NCBI RefSeq assembly: GCF_014642855.1
Contig: NZ_BMJB01000001.1
Location: forward strand, 2,666,001-2,730,000
DNA length: 64,000 nucleotides
From: Edaphobacter acidisoli
Lineage (GTDB): Bacteria; Acidobacteriota; Terriglobia; Terriglobales; Acidobacteriaceae
Reading direction: 5' to 3'
Within the stretch, counting starts at the first letter, position 1. Every line of letters starts with the position of its first letter. The position numbers and the translations under genes are program-made. Positions 53,120 through 62,423 of this stretch are shown one piece after another. Under the pieces are notes generated by a model. The model was not told the DNA's origin, made no database searches, and saw nothing but the letters and a program-made list of their open reading frames with translations.

Positions 53120-54961
53120 GTGCGCTCCAGACTGCTTGTTCTGCTATTGGCCTGTTTTGTGATCTGTGGAAGCGGCTTTGCTCAACCCTCTGCGAAGCAC
53201 AGCTTCGGCGTGGAAGGCAACCACTTCGTTCTGGACGGCAAGCCGTTCCAGGTCATCTCCGGCGAGATGCACTACCAGCGCATCCCACGCGAGTACTGGC
53301 GCGCGCGCCTCGAAATGGCCAAAGCCATGGGCCTGAACACCATCACCACCTACGTCTTCTGGAACAAACACGAGCCCGAGCCAGGCGTCTTCGACTTCAC
53401 CGGCAACAACGACGTGGCCGAGTTCATCCGCGAGGCGCAGCAGGAGGGCCTCTACGTCATCCTGCGCCCCGGCCCCTACGACTGCGCCGAGTGGGAGTGG
53501 GGCGGCTTCCCCGCGTGGCTGCTGAAGGACCAGCGGCAAGGCCTCGCCGTCCGCACCACAGACCCGAAGTTTATGGTTCCCGCAACCGCGTGGATCAAGC
53601 GCCTCGGCCAGGAAGTTGCCCCGCTCCAGATCGGCAACGGCGGCCCCATCATCCTCACGCAGGTTGAGAACGAGTACGGCTCCTACGGCAGCGACCATGT
53701 CTACATGGAGCAGGTCCACAAAGCTCTCGTCGATGCCGGATTCACCGAGTCGCAGCTCTACACCGCCGACGGTCCCGAAGAAGTTCCAGCAGGCTCGCTC
53801 GCCGAGCTTCCCGTCGGCATCAACTTTGGCGCCGACCGCGAAGGCGACGCCGAGAAGAACTTTGCCGTGCTCGAAAAGTTCCGCCCCACAGGTCCACGCT
53901 TCAATAGCGAGTACTGGGACGGATGGTTCGATCACTGGGGTGGCCACCACGCACACACAAGCACCGCCATCCAGGCCTCGAACCTGAAGTGGATGCTCGA
54001 CAAAGGCTACTCGGTCAGCCTCTATATGTTCCACGGTGGCACCAGCTTCGGCTTCATGAACGGCGCGAACAGCGATGGCAAAGGCAGCTACGAGCCGGAC
54101 GTGACCAGCTACGACTACGATTCGCCGCTCGACGAAAGCGGCCGCACCACGCCGAAGTACTACGCCTTCCGCAAAGTAATTGCCGAGGCGACAGGCATCA
54201 CACCACCGCCAGTGCCAGAGGTTGCGCCAGCAATCACCGTGCCTGCGGTGCAGATGACCGAAGCAGCATCGCTGTGGGATAACCTTCCGCAGCCCGTTCA
54301 CTCAAAACAGATCCTGAGCATGGAAGACGTCGGCCAGTCCTACGGTTACATCCTCTATCGCAGAAAAATTAAGCACAGCGGCGTGCTCGTGCTCGACCAA
54401 CTGCATAGCTACGCGCAGATCTACCTGAACGGCAAGCTGGTCGGCGCGCTCGATCGGCGTCTGAAGCAAAACCAGATCACGCTGCCCGCAGACAAGCACC
54501 ACCAGCGGCTCGACATCCTCGTCGAAAACACAGCCCGCGTAAACTTCGCTCATGCTATGCCCGGCGAGCGCGCCGGCATCACCAACCATGTAACGCTCGA
54601 CGGTAAGACGCTCACCGGATGGGACATCTACTCGCTGCCCATGAACGACCTCAACACGCTCAAGTTCTCTGACAAGCCATGCTCAGGCGCATGCTTCTAT
54701 CGCGCCAGCTTCAACCTCGACGCAACCGCAGACACCTTCCTCGACACCAGCCAGTTCACCAAAGGCGCCCTCTGGCTGAACGGACACGCGCTCGGCCGCA
54801 TCTGGAACATCGGGCCACAGCGCGCACTCTACACTCCGGGACCATGGCTCGTGAAGGGCGCAAACCAGATCACGGTGTTTGATCTCCAGGGCGAGCCGGG
54901 CCGCTCCGTCAGCGGACTCGACAAACCAGCCTTGAGCTGGGCCGGAGCGGTTGCTCAATAA
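53120..54961 (+). CDS. GH35 beta-galactosidase, exported
   Basis: Glycoside hydrolase family 35. A signal peptide (MRSRLLVLLLACFVICGSGFAQ) is followed by the (beta/alpha)8 domain: FVLDGKPFQVISGEMHYQRIPREYW, acid/base E185 in TQVENEYGSYG and nucleophile E264 in NSEYWDGWFDHWG. C-terminal beta-sandwich domains (about 370-613) include GALWLNGHALGRIWNIGPQ. I chose GTG 53120, since GAGGGA precedes it and it begins the signal peptide; the frame is open to 53069. It probably releases galactose from plant or other beta-galactans. Confidence 0.93.
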   Translation: MRSRLLVLLLACFVICGSGFAQPSAKHSFGVEGNHFVLDGKPFQVISGEMHYQRIPREYWRARLEMAKAMGLNTITTYVFWNKHEPEPGVFDFTGNNDVAEFIREAQQEGLYVILRPGPYDCAEWEWGGFPAWLLKDQRQGLAVRTTDPKFMVPATAWIKRLGQEVAPLQIGNGGPIILTQVENEYGSYGSDHVYMEQVHKALVDAGFTESQLYTADGPEEVPAGSLAELPVGINFGADREGDAEKNFAVLEKFRPTGPRFNSEYWDGWFDHWGGHHAHTSTAIQASNLKWMLDKGYSVSLYMFHGGTSFGFMNGANSDGKGSYEPDVTSYDYDSPLDESGRTTPKYYAFRKVIAEATGITPPPVPEVAPAITVPAVQMTEAASLWDNLPQPVHSKQILSMEDVGQSYGYILYRRKIKHSGVLVLDQLHSYAQIYLNGKLVGALDRRLKQNQITLPADKHHQRLDILVENTARVNFAHAMPGERAGITNHVTLDGKTLTGWDIYSLPMNDLNTLKFSDKPCSGACFYRASFNLDATADTFLDTSQFTKGALWLNGHALGRIWNIGPQRALYTPGPWLVKGANQITVFDLQGEPGRSVSGLDKPALSWAGAVAQ

Positions 54962-55074
54962 CAAGGGCTGTCTGCGACAAGGGTGAGAAAAATCTCCACC
55001 TAAAGTTGGTTGTGCGGAACGGGCTGTGTCTGCGACGCTAGCCCAGTTCCGTACCATTTTGGAGACCACACCCC

Positions 55075-55908
55075 TTGGCCAGACGAATCGCTCTGTTGCT
55101 CTGTGTCCTTCTATCCGCATCCGTGCTCCGCGCACAGGACAACTTCTTCGAGAAGTGGGAAGCCCGCACCTCCGCCACGCAGGCCAAACAGCCCGCCTGG
55201 TCGCCTCCGCTCATCACCATCTTCAACGGGCTCATTCAGGTAGCGCGCACCGACTTCACCCGCCAGATCACTCCCACACGCACGACGACCTGGAACTACG
55301 GGACCAGCAAAGGCGTTAACCTCATCCCGTGGGCCAACACCGAGATTGACATCAACCTGCCGCCTTTCCTGACGCACAGCGCGCCCACCACCATCGACGG
55401 CGCCGGAGACATGTCCTTCGCCGTGAAGTATCGCATCGCTACCGGCAACGCCGAGCACGGCAACTACGCCATCAGCATGTGCCTGCCTATCAGCATCCCC
55501 ACCGGCAGCTACAAGAATGGCAGCACCAATGCCAGCCTTTCGCCGACCTTCGAGACCGGCAAAGGATTCGGCCGCTTCAACCTCCAGAACACGATCGGCG
55601 CAACCCTGCCGACAGGCAACACGGTAAAACTGGGACGGCCCATCGTCTGGAACACCTCCGCGCAGTACCACCTCGGCCGCTACTTCTGGCCAGCCATGGA
55701 ATCAAACGCAACCTTCTTTCACGGCGGCCCAAACGATGGCAAAAGCCAGGAGTTCCTGATGCCGGAGCTGCTGCTGGGGAAGATCCCAGTCCGCAGAGAG
55801 CAGCACACCCGCATGGGTCTCAGCATCGGCGCAGGCGAGCAGATTGCCACCAGCAAATTCCACACCTACAACCACGCCCTCATCTTCACGAGCCGCTTTC
55901 TCTTCTAG
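55075..55908 (+). CDS. Exported, probably outer-membrane, protein of unknown function
   Basis: A 277-residue protein with an N-terminal signal peptide (about 1-21, ending LRAQ). The remainder is made of alternating beta-strand-like segments ending in a C-terminal phenylalanine (HALIFTSRFLF), typical of outer-membrane beta-barrels. I do not recognise the family. The start is TTG 55075, with GGAG about ten bases before it. It lies 113 bases after the GH35 gene on the same strand. Confidence 0.68.
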   Translation: MARRIALLLCVLLSASVLRAQDNFFEKWEARTSATQAKQPAWSPPLITIFNGLIQVARTDFTRQITPTRTTTWNYGTSKGVNLIPWANTEIDINLPPFLTHSAPTTIDGAGDMSFAVKYRIATGNAEHGNYAISMCLPISIPTGSYKNGSTNASLSPTFETGKGFGRFNLQNTIGATLPTGNTVKLGRPIVWNTSAQYHLGRYFWPAMESNATFFHGGPNDGKSQEFLMPELLLGKIPVRREQHTRMGLSIGAGEQIATSKFHTYNHALIFTSRFLF

Positions 55909-55937
55909 GCGGCTCGCGCAGAAGACCCCTCGCTGTC

Positions 55938-56336
55938 CTAAGCCGCGCCGCCTTCCAGATTCTTCTTCACCGCGGCGCAGCCGGCATCAATCAGCGGGGT
56001 AATCCTATCCGCGGCCTGCTCCGGCAGCACATCGCTCGTCCAGACGAAGCGACACCGCGCGTCTCCTTCAGCAACGATCTGCATCGTAGCGCTGTGATGC
56101 ACAAATGCCTCGTTCAGCGCGGAATACACAACCCTGCGGCGCTCATGGTCGACCGTGATGACGCGCTCCTTCGCCACAAATCCATTGGCAAACTCCACCG
56201 TGCGCACCCCCTCAGCCAGACTGCAAGACACCAGCACGCCGGCAAACAGCCGGTCAGCGCGACCCATATCCTGCAACGCCGCCCACGCACGGCTGGCTGG
56301 AACATCGACCACAATCTCCCGATAAACAGAAGCCAT
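55938..56336 (-). CDS. SRPBCC/START-fold protein (polyketide-cyclase-like)
   Basis: A 132-residue single-domain protein. The start MASVYREIVVDVPASRAWAALQDMGRADRLFAG and the FANGFVAKERVITVDHERRRVVYS..WTSDVLPEQAADRITPLIDAG pattern fit the SRPBCC lipid-binding fold used for cyclases, dehydrases and ligand sensors. The ligand is unknown. It faces the outer-membrane protein gene convergently and lies downstream of trxC. Confidence 0.78.
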   Translation of the reverse strand: MASVYREIVVDVPASRAWAALQDMGRADRLFAGVLVSCSLAEGVRTVEFANGFVAKERVITVDHERRRVVYSALNEAFVHHSATMQIVAEGDARCRFVWTSDVLPEQAADRITPLIDAGCAAVKKNLEGGAA

Positions 56337-56418
56337 ACGAACACTCCTCCACTCAGCGATGAAATTTCAAAATAGAAATGACGCTGAATTGGATTGCAGT
56401 GAATTGAGAGGGATTCAA

Positions 56419-56853
56419 TTAAGATGCGGCGGCGCTAAGCCACGCCTTCATCTGCTCATGGCCGACAACTCCCGCCTGCTGCATCACAACCTTGCCGCCA
56501 GAGAAGACAACAAAGTTAGGAATCCCGCGCACGTTATACCGCGCCGACAGCTCCGGGTACTGCTCGGTATCCACCTTCATGACAATGGCCCGTCCTGCCA
56601 TCTCCGCGGCCGTACGCGCGACTTCAGGAGCAGCCATGTGACACGGACCGCACCAGTCGGCCCAGAAATCCACCAGCACCGGAACGCGCGCGCCCTGAAC
56701 AATCTCGTCAAAGAGCGCCGTATCCACCTGCAGCGGCTCGTTCACGGGAGGCAGCGCCGCCTTGCACGCTCCACAGCGGCCAGTGTCCGCCAGATGCGAA
56801 GCGCCAACGCGGTTCTTCCTCTGACAATTTGTGCATGTACGCAGAACTGGCAT
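56419..56853 (-). CDS. trxC: Thioredoxin 2 (zinc-binding)
   Basis: A 144-residue disulphide reductase. The N-terminal zinc ribbon has C7-x2-C10 and C27-x2-C30 (CTNC ... CGAC), and the active site is WCGPC at 67-71. The thioredoxin fold includes IVMKVDTEQYPELSARYNVRGIPNFVVF with the cis-proline. The zinc ribbon marks it as TrxC rather than TrxA. In E. coli trxC is under OxyR control; the peroxide-defence genes here lie 20 kb away. Confidence 0.94.
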   Translation of the reverse strand: MPVLRTCTNCQRKNRVGASHLADTGRCGACKAALPPVNEPLQVDTALFDEIVQGARVPVLVDFWADWCGPCHMAAPEVARTAAEMAGRAIVMKVDTEQYPELSARYNVRGIPNFVVFSGGKVVMQQAGVVGHEQMKAWLSAAAS

Positions 56854-56898
56854 ACCGGCTGCTCCTCCCAGCTTGGTACCAGCCTACAACCTGAGAGC

Positions 56899-57396
56899 CT
56901 ATTGAATCTCGCCGTATACGCGAACGATAAAGGCGTGGTCCTCCAGCGTGTAATGCCGCTCCACATAGAAGTCCGGCTTCTGTCTGTGCACGGTGTACCG
57001 CGTCCCGGTCACAATCGTAGGCACCGAAAGAAGACAGTCGGCGTTCAGTGGAGGCATCTTCGATTTCCACGCGCCGGCAAGCATGTTGCTAATTTCGCCC
57101 AGGCCATCGAGCACAGCGTCGTCAATCGTGTGGACCTCCGTCCCGATCATCCGGGAGGTCATCTGCATCGCGGTCCCCGCCTTTGCCTGTATGGTGCACG
57201 CTCCACTGAGAGCGCCAGCCAGACCGATCACAGCGGTCAGCGTCTCGCACTCCGGCTCAATATTCACTTTGCCGTTGACGTGCGTCACAGCGGCCCCAAG
57301 CATCAATCCGAAGACTTCTTCAACAGCCTGGTCCAGATAAGCCACATCCGCCACCATTGCGGACACGCTCTGCACCCCTTCGATCACCTGCGCCAT
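56899..57396 (-). CDS. cheX: CheX-like chemotaxis phosphatase
   Basis: A 165-residue protein of the CheC/CheX/FliY family that dephosphorylates CheY-P. The consensus D-x3-E-x2-N is present as DGLGEISNMLAG, with E101 and N104 as catalytic residues, in one copy as in CheX. No other chemotaxis gene is near, so its partner response regulator is encoded elsewhere. It lies 45 bases upstream of trxC in the same direction and may be co-transcribed. Confidence 0.85.
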   Translation of the reverse strand: MAQVIEGVQSVSAMVADVAYLDQAVEEVFGLMLGAAVTHVNGKVNIEPECETLTAVIGLAGALSGACTIQAKAGTAMQMTSRMIGTEVHTIDDAVLDGLGEISNMLAGAWKSKMPPLNADCLLSVPTIVTGTRYTVHRQKPDFYVERHYTLEDHAFIVRVYGEIQ

Positions 57397-57551
57397 AGGT
57401 CATCTCTTTCGTCCAACCGTATTTACCTTACGCGCAGAAGCACGTGTGCCACCGCGCTATAGGCTCTATCGGCAGGGGTTGCGCAAGCGTGAGAGCATCT
57501 TTACTGAGAAAGAAACCGTTAGAAGGTCGAGCAGCCCACGGGTTCGATCCA

Positions 57552-58022
57552 TCAATGCCCAAGCTCATACGGCGAATAGGTCATCGTCCCGTTCGACTTC
57601 TCATACCAGAGGAACAGCTCCTTCGGGCTATGGTTCACCTTGACCGCAATAATCACGCCCGAGCCGGTGCGCTTCGAAATATCCACCTTATGCGAGGTAA
57701 TCGGCCCCCAGTCGCTGGCCGTCGTCCAGTCCTCCGTAAAGCGCTGGATGGTGTAGTCGTACTTCTGCGGATGCTGCTGCCAGTCAGGATCGTTCATCCA
57801 CATGCCATAGGCCTTGTTGTAATCCTTAGACTGAAGCGCATCGAGGAAGACATTGATGTGGTGCTCAACCGGCAACAACGAGAAGAACCAGCCGTGGCCC
57901 ATAATGTAGCCGCCGACACCAATCACAGCCGCCAATACGATGATCACTCCGCTGCCGATCAGCAGGTTCGTCTTGCGCGCCTCGCTGCGGCTGTTAAACT
58001 CCGGTGCATTCAGCAGCGTCAT
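57552..58022 (-). CDS. Hypothetical single-pass membrane protein
   Basis: A 156-residue protein with one transmembrane segment near 22-44 (LLIGSGVIIVLAAVIGVGGYIMG) and an outer domain (about 50-156). Segments such as VFLDALQSKDYNKAYGMW and VDISKRTGSGVIIAVKVNHSPKELFLWYEK resemble small DUF4878/NTF2-like lipoprotein-type domains, but I do not assign it. It stands between cheX and the DinB gene on the same strand. Confidence 0.65.
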   Translation of the reverse strand: MTLLNAPEFNSRSEARKTNLLIGSGVIIVLAAVIGVGGYIMGHGWFFSLLPVEHHINVFLDALQSKDYNKAYGMWMNDPDWQQHPQKYDYTIQRFTEDWTTASDWGPITSHKVDISKRTGSGVIIAVKVNHSPKELFLWYEKSNGTMTYSPYELGH

Positions 58023-58130
58023 CGATTCACTCTCCCTCGTATCCCGAGCATCCGTCTCTTGCAGACACTCACAGGCATTTCAATCGCTTCCCATTAATTA
58101 GACACCGCCGAGGCAGAAACAGAAGCCGCC

Positions 58131-58622
58131 TCATTCCAGCCAGCGACGCATCGCCCGCAGGTGATGCTGCATATGCGCAACATAATCCTCAATCAGAAAG
58201 CCCAGTGTGATGGTCGCGCCCGCAACCCGAGCCGTGTTCGCCAGACTCTTCTTACTAACATGCGCGATGACCCACTCGACATGCTCGTTCAGCGCAAACC
58301 ACAACCCCAGCACCTCTGGCCAGCCACGCTCGGCGTAGTGCTGCAATCGCACCCACTCCTCCTGACGATAGCCCGCCAAATCCTCGTCAGCAGCAATCTC
58401 CATCCGCACGATACGCGCCAGATTATTCACCGCAGAATCGGTGAGGTGTCCAATCACCTGCTTCGCCGACCACTTCCCCTCGGCCTCGGGCACGCTGGCC
58501 TGTTGCTCCGATATCGTCGCAAGCCACGGCATCGCATCGCGCAGCACCGCTCCCAGACGCTCTGCCAACTCCGCCGGATCGAGCAGCGCTACATCCGTTC
58601 CTGTCGTGTAGGTCACTCCCAT
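58131..58622 (-). CDS. DinB-family protein
   Basis: A 163-residue four-helix-bundle protein. The features are EAEGKWSAKQVIGHLTDSAVNNLARIVRME near the N-terminal half, with a metal-ligand His in GHL, and the C-terminal ITLGFLIEDYVAHMQHHLRAM with further His ligands. DinB proteins include bacillithiol and mycothiol S-transferases and metal-dependent hydrolases; the specific reaction is unknown. Its 5' end overlaps the stop of yraN by ten bases, so the two are translationally linked. Confidence 0.85.
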   Translation of the reverse strand: MGVTYTTGTDVALLDPAELAERLGAVLRDAMPWLATISEQQASVPEAEGKWSAKQVIGHLTDSAVNNLARIVRMEIAADEDLAGYRQEEWVRLQHYAERGWPEVLGLWFALNEHVEWVIAHVSKKSLANTARVAGATITLGFLIEDYVAHMQHHLRAMRRWLE

Positions 58623-59074
58623 CCGAACGCTCCCCGATACAACTCAAACTCGTTCCCTGACGGTTGCAAGTATACCGAGACCACATCAAACCGCACCGGG
58701 ATACCGTCGCGTAGTTCTCGCGGAAACCTGCGCAGATAAGCCCGCGCCATCCTGCGCACCACTCTGCGCTTGTCGTCATCCACGGCGGCTTCCGCCGGAT
58801 CGACCACATCGCGCACCGTGCGGGTCTTCACTTCGACAAAGCAGAGCCAGTCTCCATCCCAGCCGATCAGGTCCACGTCACCCGGAAGCTTCGGCGTGCG
58901 CCAGCGCCGGGCCACGATGGTATACCCCTGCCTGCGCAGATGAAACAGCGCCTCCCGCTCGCCTGCCGCACCTGCCGCCAGATGCGCGGCAGTCTGGCGT
59001 CGTCCGCGTCCCAACCCATCCAGCCTGCGCAAAATCGATGCCTCTAAATCGACCCGGATATCTACCCCGACCAT
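58613..59074 (-). CDS. YraN-like (UPF0102) predicted endonuclease-fold protein
   Basis: A 153-residue restriction-endonuclease-like protein. The core AAGAAGEREALFHLRRQGYTIVARRWRTPKLPGDVDLIGWDGDWLCFVEVKTRT carries the GD.DLI..D....FVEVK nuclease motif near 85-103. The function is not settled in bacteria; a Holliday-junction-resolvase-like role has been proposed. The N-terminal about 35 residues are an extension. It overlaps the DinB gene by ten bases. Confidence 0.9.
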   Translation of the reverse strand: MVGVDIRVDLEASILRRLDGLGRGRRQTAAHLAAGAAGEREALFHLRRQGYTIVARRWRTPKLPGDVDLIGWDGDWLCFVEVKTRTVRDVVDPAEAAVDDDKRRVVRRMARAYLRRFPRELRDGIPVRFDVVSVYLQPSGNEFELYRGAFGWE

Positions 59075-59258
59075 GTGCTCCAGCTTATCCTTTGTCCCGC
59101 TGTATGTCCGGCAGGAAGTTCAGTTCTGCGGAAATCACGACACCAACTCAATAAATTCGCGGGCGCGAACAACCCCATTGATTCCGTCCCCGAACCCTGC
59201 CATACTTAATCGTGCCCACCACGCACAAATTCCAAAAACTTAGCACGAGGTCGCGGAC

Positions 59259-60899
59259 ATGTCTGCAAAGTACATCTTTGTAACGGGTGGAGTTGTGTCC
59301 AGTCTGGGCAAGGGCCTTGCCGCAGCCTCCATCGGCTGCCTGCTGGAGGCCCGCGGCATCAAGGTCAACCTCATGAAGTTTGACCCCTACCTCAACGTCG
59401 ACCCCGGCACCATGTCGCCCTTCCAACACGGCGAAGTCTTCGTCACCGACGACGGCGCCGAGACCGACCTCGACCTCGGCCACTACGAGCGCTTCACCCA
59501 CGCCCGCCTCACCCGCGACAACAACCTCACCACCGGCCGCATCTACGAGCAGATCATCACCAAAGAGCGCCGCGGCGACTACCTCGGCAAGACCGTGCAG
59601 GTCATCCCGCACGTCACCAACGAGATCAAGGCCGCCATGCGCAAGGTCGCCGCCGACTGCGAAGTCGCCATCATCGAGATCGGCGGCACCGTAGGCGACA
59701 TCGAATCGCTCCCCTTCCTCGAAGCCATCCGCCAGATGCGCCAGGACCTCGGCCGCGACAACACCTGCTTCGTTCACGTCACGCTCATCCCGTGGATCGC
59801 CGCCGCGCAGGAGCTGAAGACCAAGCCAACACAGCACTCCGTCAAGGAGATGCTCTCTATCGGGATCCAGCCCGACATCCTGCTCTGCCGCTCCGACCGC
59901 GCCGTCCCGCGCGAGATGCGCCAGAAGATCGCCCTCTTCTGCAACGTCGAAGAGCCCGCAGTCATCGCCGCCCGCGACGTCGCCAGCATCTACGAGGTCC
60001 CGACGGCCTTCGCCGCCGAGGGCGTCGATACGCTCGCGCTCAAATATCTCCGCATGGAAGCGAAGGCCCCAGACCTCTCCAAGTGGAAGGACATTGTTCA
60101 TCGCGCCTACCATCCGCAGGACGAGGTCTCCATCGCCATCGTCGGCAAGTACGTCGAGTACGAAGACAGTTACAAATCACTCAAAGAGGCGCTGGTCCAC
60201 GGCGCGCTCGCGCACAACCTCAAACTCCGCGTGACCTGGCTCGAAGCCGAGGGCCTCGAAACCGAAGACTGTGCCCGCCAGCTCGAAGGCTTCGACGGCA
60301 TCCTCGTTCCCGGCGGCTTCGGCAAGCGCGGCATCGAGGGCATGTTGAACGCCATCCGCTACGCGCGAGAGTCCGGCACACCATACTTCGGCATCTGCCT
60401 GGGTATGCAGACGGCCTGCATCGAGTACGCCCGCAACGTCTGCGGCCTCAAAGACGCAAACTCAGGCGAGTTCGACCCCGCCACACCTTACCGCATCATC
60501 TACAAGCTACGCGAGCTGACCGGCGTCGAAGAGATGGGCGGCACCATGCGCCTCGGCGCGTGGGACTGCGTGCTCGAGCCTGACTCCATCGCCGCGCACG
60601 CCTACGGCACCACGCAGATCTCCGAGCGCCATCGCCACCGCTACGAGTTCAACCGCGAGTACGAAGCCGTGCTCACCGGCGCGGGCCTCCGCATCACCGG
60701 CACCACACCCGACGCCACCTACGTCGAGATCGTCGAGATCCCGGGCCATCCGTTCTTCCTCGGCTGCCAGTTCCACCCTGAGTTCAAATCGAAGCCGCTC
60801 GAGCCGCACCCGATCTTTCGCGAGTTCGTCGCAGCCAGCTACCAGAACCGGCTCGCGCAGCTTCATCAGGGCTCTGCCACAGCCGGCCGCACCGCGTAG
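59259..60899 (+). CDS. pyrG: CTP synthase
   Basis: Converts UTP to CTP with glutamine. The synthetase domain starts [23 protein letters not shown] (P-loop), followed by [40 protein letters not shown]. The glutamine amidotransferase domain has [15 protein letters not shown] with the catalytic Cys near residue 385, and the QFHPEFKS His/Glu pair near 513. It has 546 residues, full length. Its stop is five bases from the stop of the convergent phosphoesterase gene. Confidence 0.97.
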   Translation: MSAKYIFVTGGVVSSLGKGLAAASIGCLLEARGIKVNLMKFDPYLNVDPGTMSPFQHGEVFVTDDGAETDLDLGHYERFTHARLTRDNNLTTGRIYEQIITKERRGDYLGKTVQVIPHVTNEIKAAMRKVAADCEVAIIEIGGTVGDIESLPFLEAIRQMRQDLGRDNTCFVHVTLIPWIAAAQELKTKPTQHSVKEMLSIGIQPDILLCRSDRAVPREMRQKIALFCNVEEPAVIAARDVASIYEVPTAFAAEGVDTLALKYLRMEAKAPDLSKWKDIVHRAYHPQDEVSIAIVGKYVEYEDSYKSLKEALVHGALAHNLKLRVTWLEAEGLETEDCARQLEGFDGILVPGGFGKRGIEGMLNAIRYARESGTPYFGICLGMQTACIEYARNVCGLKDANSGEFDPATPYRIIYKLRELTGVEEMGGTMRLGAWDCVLEPDSIAAHAYGTTQISERHRHRYEFNREYEAVLTGAGLRITGTTPDATYVEIVEIPGHPFFLGCQFHPEFKSKPLEPHPIFREFVAASYQNRLAQLHQGSATAGRTA

Positions 60900-60904
60900 C
60901 CGCT

Positions 60905-62377
60905 TCATTCACCGCTCGATCGCTTCTCCGCCGTGCAGGCGCACTTGGCAAACGATGCCCCATCCGTGTGCGCAAGCGCGCAGACATACTCCGGCCACAA
61001 CGGCTTAATCAGGCCGGAGGTATCGCCTGCATAGAAGTATTGAATAAAGGCTTTGCTCTCCGGCGACTTCGCCTCCGGATCGGCAGCGAACTCTTTCACC
61101 AGGTGCGCCACCTGCGCCGGAGCAAACGCGCTCTCGTGGTACGCCGAAGAGTAGGTGTACTCCTTCGACCACGTGGCCCGAACGCCTGAAGTATTCGAGG
61201 CTGCAAACACCGAGTAATCCTTCAGCTCCGCCGATGCCGGACTCACACGCGCAACAACAAACGCCGGATTGTTGCCGTGCACAGGGGTAATCGAAGGTAC
61301 CATCTTGATCGCAACCATCTGCTTCGGCGCATCTTCAGGCGCAAGCAGCCGCAGCTCATCCATATGCGTATGCGCAAAGACGCCAAGCCGCACCACATCG
61401 GCATTCTCTTCCAGCACACCGGCAAGCTTCTCTGACGTAAGAAACATCTGCGGCGACGCACCGTTGCAAACCTTCCGCAGGTGCAGCGCGGCCGAGTGAA
61501 TATCCACGCCAGGAGGAATATGTCCCATCACCCAGACGCGCTGGCCCCGCGCCCGCGCATCCGCAAGCTGCTTCCCGAGCCACGCAAGCTGCGCCTCACC
61601 CGCCGCAGGATCAGCCTTACCCTCGCACGTCGCATAGTTGCGCGACATAAAAAGATCGTTCAACACAATCAGCCGCGTCCGCCGCATCGGCGCGGCCATC
61701 GTCACGCTGTAGTAGCCGCCTTCGGCAAAGTCAGCAAGAGCGCGCTGTTTCTCCGCCGACGCAGGCAAACCACGCAACACGCTCTGGGCCGTCGCCCGCA
61801 GAAAGCTGCTTTCCGTATCCATCCTGTAGTCGGCGCAGCCCGAGTCGTTATTGCCGAGCGCCGCATAGACCGGCACTCCCGGCAACGCACGCCGCAGCCC
61901 CGTCAACACATAGTCAATCGTCTTCTCGACGAAGGCCGCATACTCATCCGGCGTTCCGTCCGGCACGGTCGCGTGAAACCTGCAAGGAAACTGGTGCGCG
62001 ATCAGATCGCCGCTCACCGTCACAAACCGCGCGTTCGCGCCCTGCGCCCGCATCGCCCGCAGGCTCGATTGAAAGAGCAGGTTGGACGTGTCCGCACCTT
62101 TAGCGCTGCACGTCTTCTGCAAAGCCGCATAAGCCTCCGCGCGCCCAGGCGAATCCGGACCGTTCAAAATCCTGCCCCACTCGTTCGCAGGAGCAGCAAC
62201 CAACTGCTTCGCCTTCGCCGGATCGTAGAACGGGTCCAGGTGAATATCGCTGACCATCAGCGCAGGCACCGTCTCCGCGCGCGCGCGGTCCTGTGCCACT
62301 GCATAATGCGTTACTGCAAATGCGAAGAGAAACAGCACGCAGCAAGCGTGCCCCGTCAGGCGCATGAAACCAGTCAT
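60905..62377 (-). CDS. Secreted metallophosphoesterase (acid sphingomyelinase-like)
   Basis: A 490-residue calcineurin-like phosphoesterase. A signal peptide (about 1-29, ending YAVAQ) is followed by metal-binding blocks VSDIHLDPFYD (D and H), VSGDLI (D), ALGNNDSGCADY (N), WVMGHIPPG (H) and GVFAHTHMDELR (H). The layout, with an N-terminal DIHLDPFY, resembles acid sphingomyelinase/endopolyphosphatase proteins. The frame is open to 62416, but ATG 62377 begins the signal peptide. Its substrate is probably a phosphodiester outside the cytoplasm. Confidence 0.87.
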   Translation of the reverse strand: MTGFMRLTGHACCVLFLFAFAVTHYAVAQDRARAETVPALMVSDIHLDPFYDPAKAKQLVAAPANEWGRILNGPDSPGRAEAYAALQKTCSAKGADTSNLLFQSSLRAMRAQGANARFVTVSGDLIAHQFPCRFHATVPDGTPDEYAAFVEKTIDYVLTGLRRALPGVPVYAALGNNDSGCADYRMDTESSFLRATAQSVLRGLPASAEKQRALADFAEGGYYSVTMAAPMRRTRLIVLNDLFMSRNYATCEGKADPAAGEAQLAWLGKQLADARARGQRVWVMGHIPPGVDIHSAALHLRKVCNGASPQMFLTSEKLAGVLEENADVVRLGVFAHTHMDELRLLAPEDAPKQMVAIKMVPSITPVHGNNPAFVVARVSPASAELKDYSVFAASNTSGVRATWSKEYTYSSAYHESAFAPAQVAHLVKEFAADPEAKSPESKAFIQYFYAGDTSGLIKPLWPEYVCALAHTDGASFAKCACTAEKRSSGE

Positions 62378-62423
62378 CCGCTCATTGTCGCGTATCCGCG
62401 CGCATGTGTGAATCAAAAGAAAA

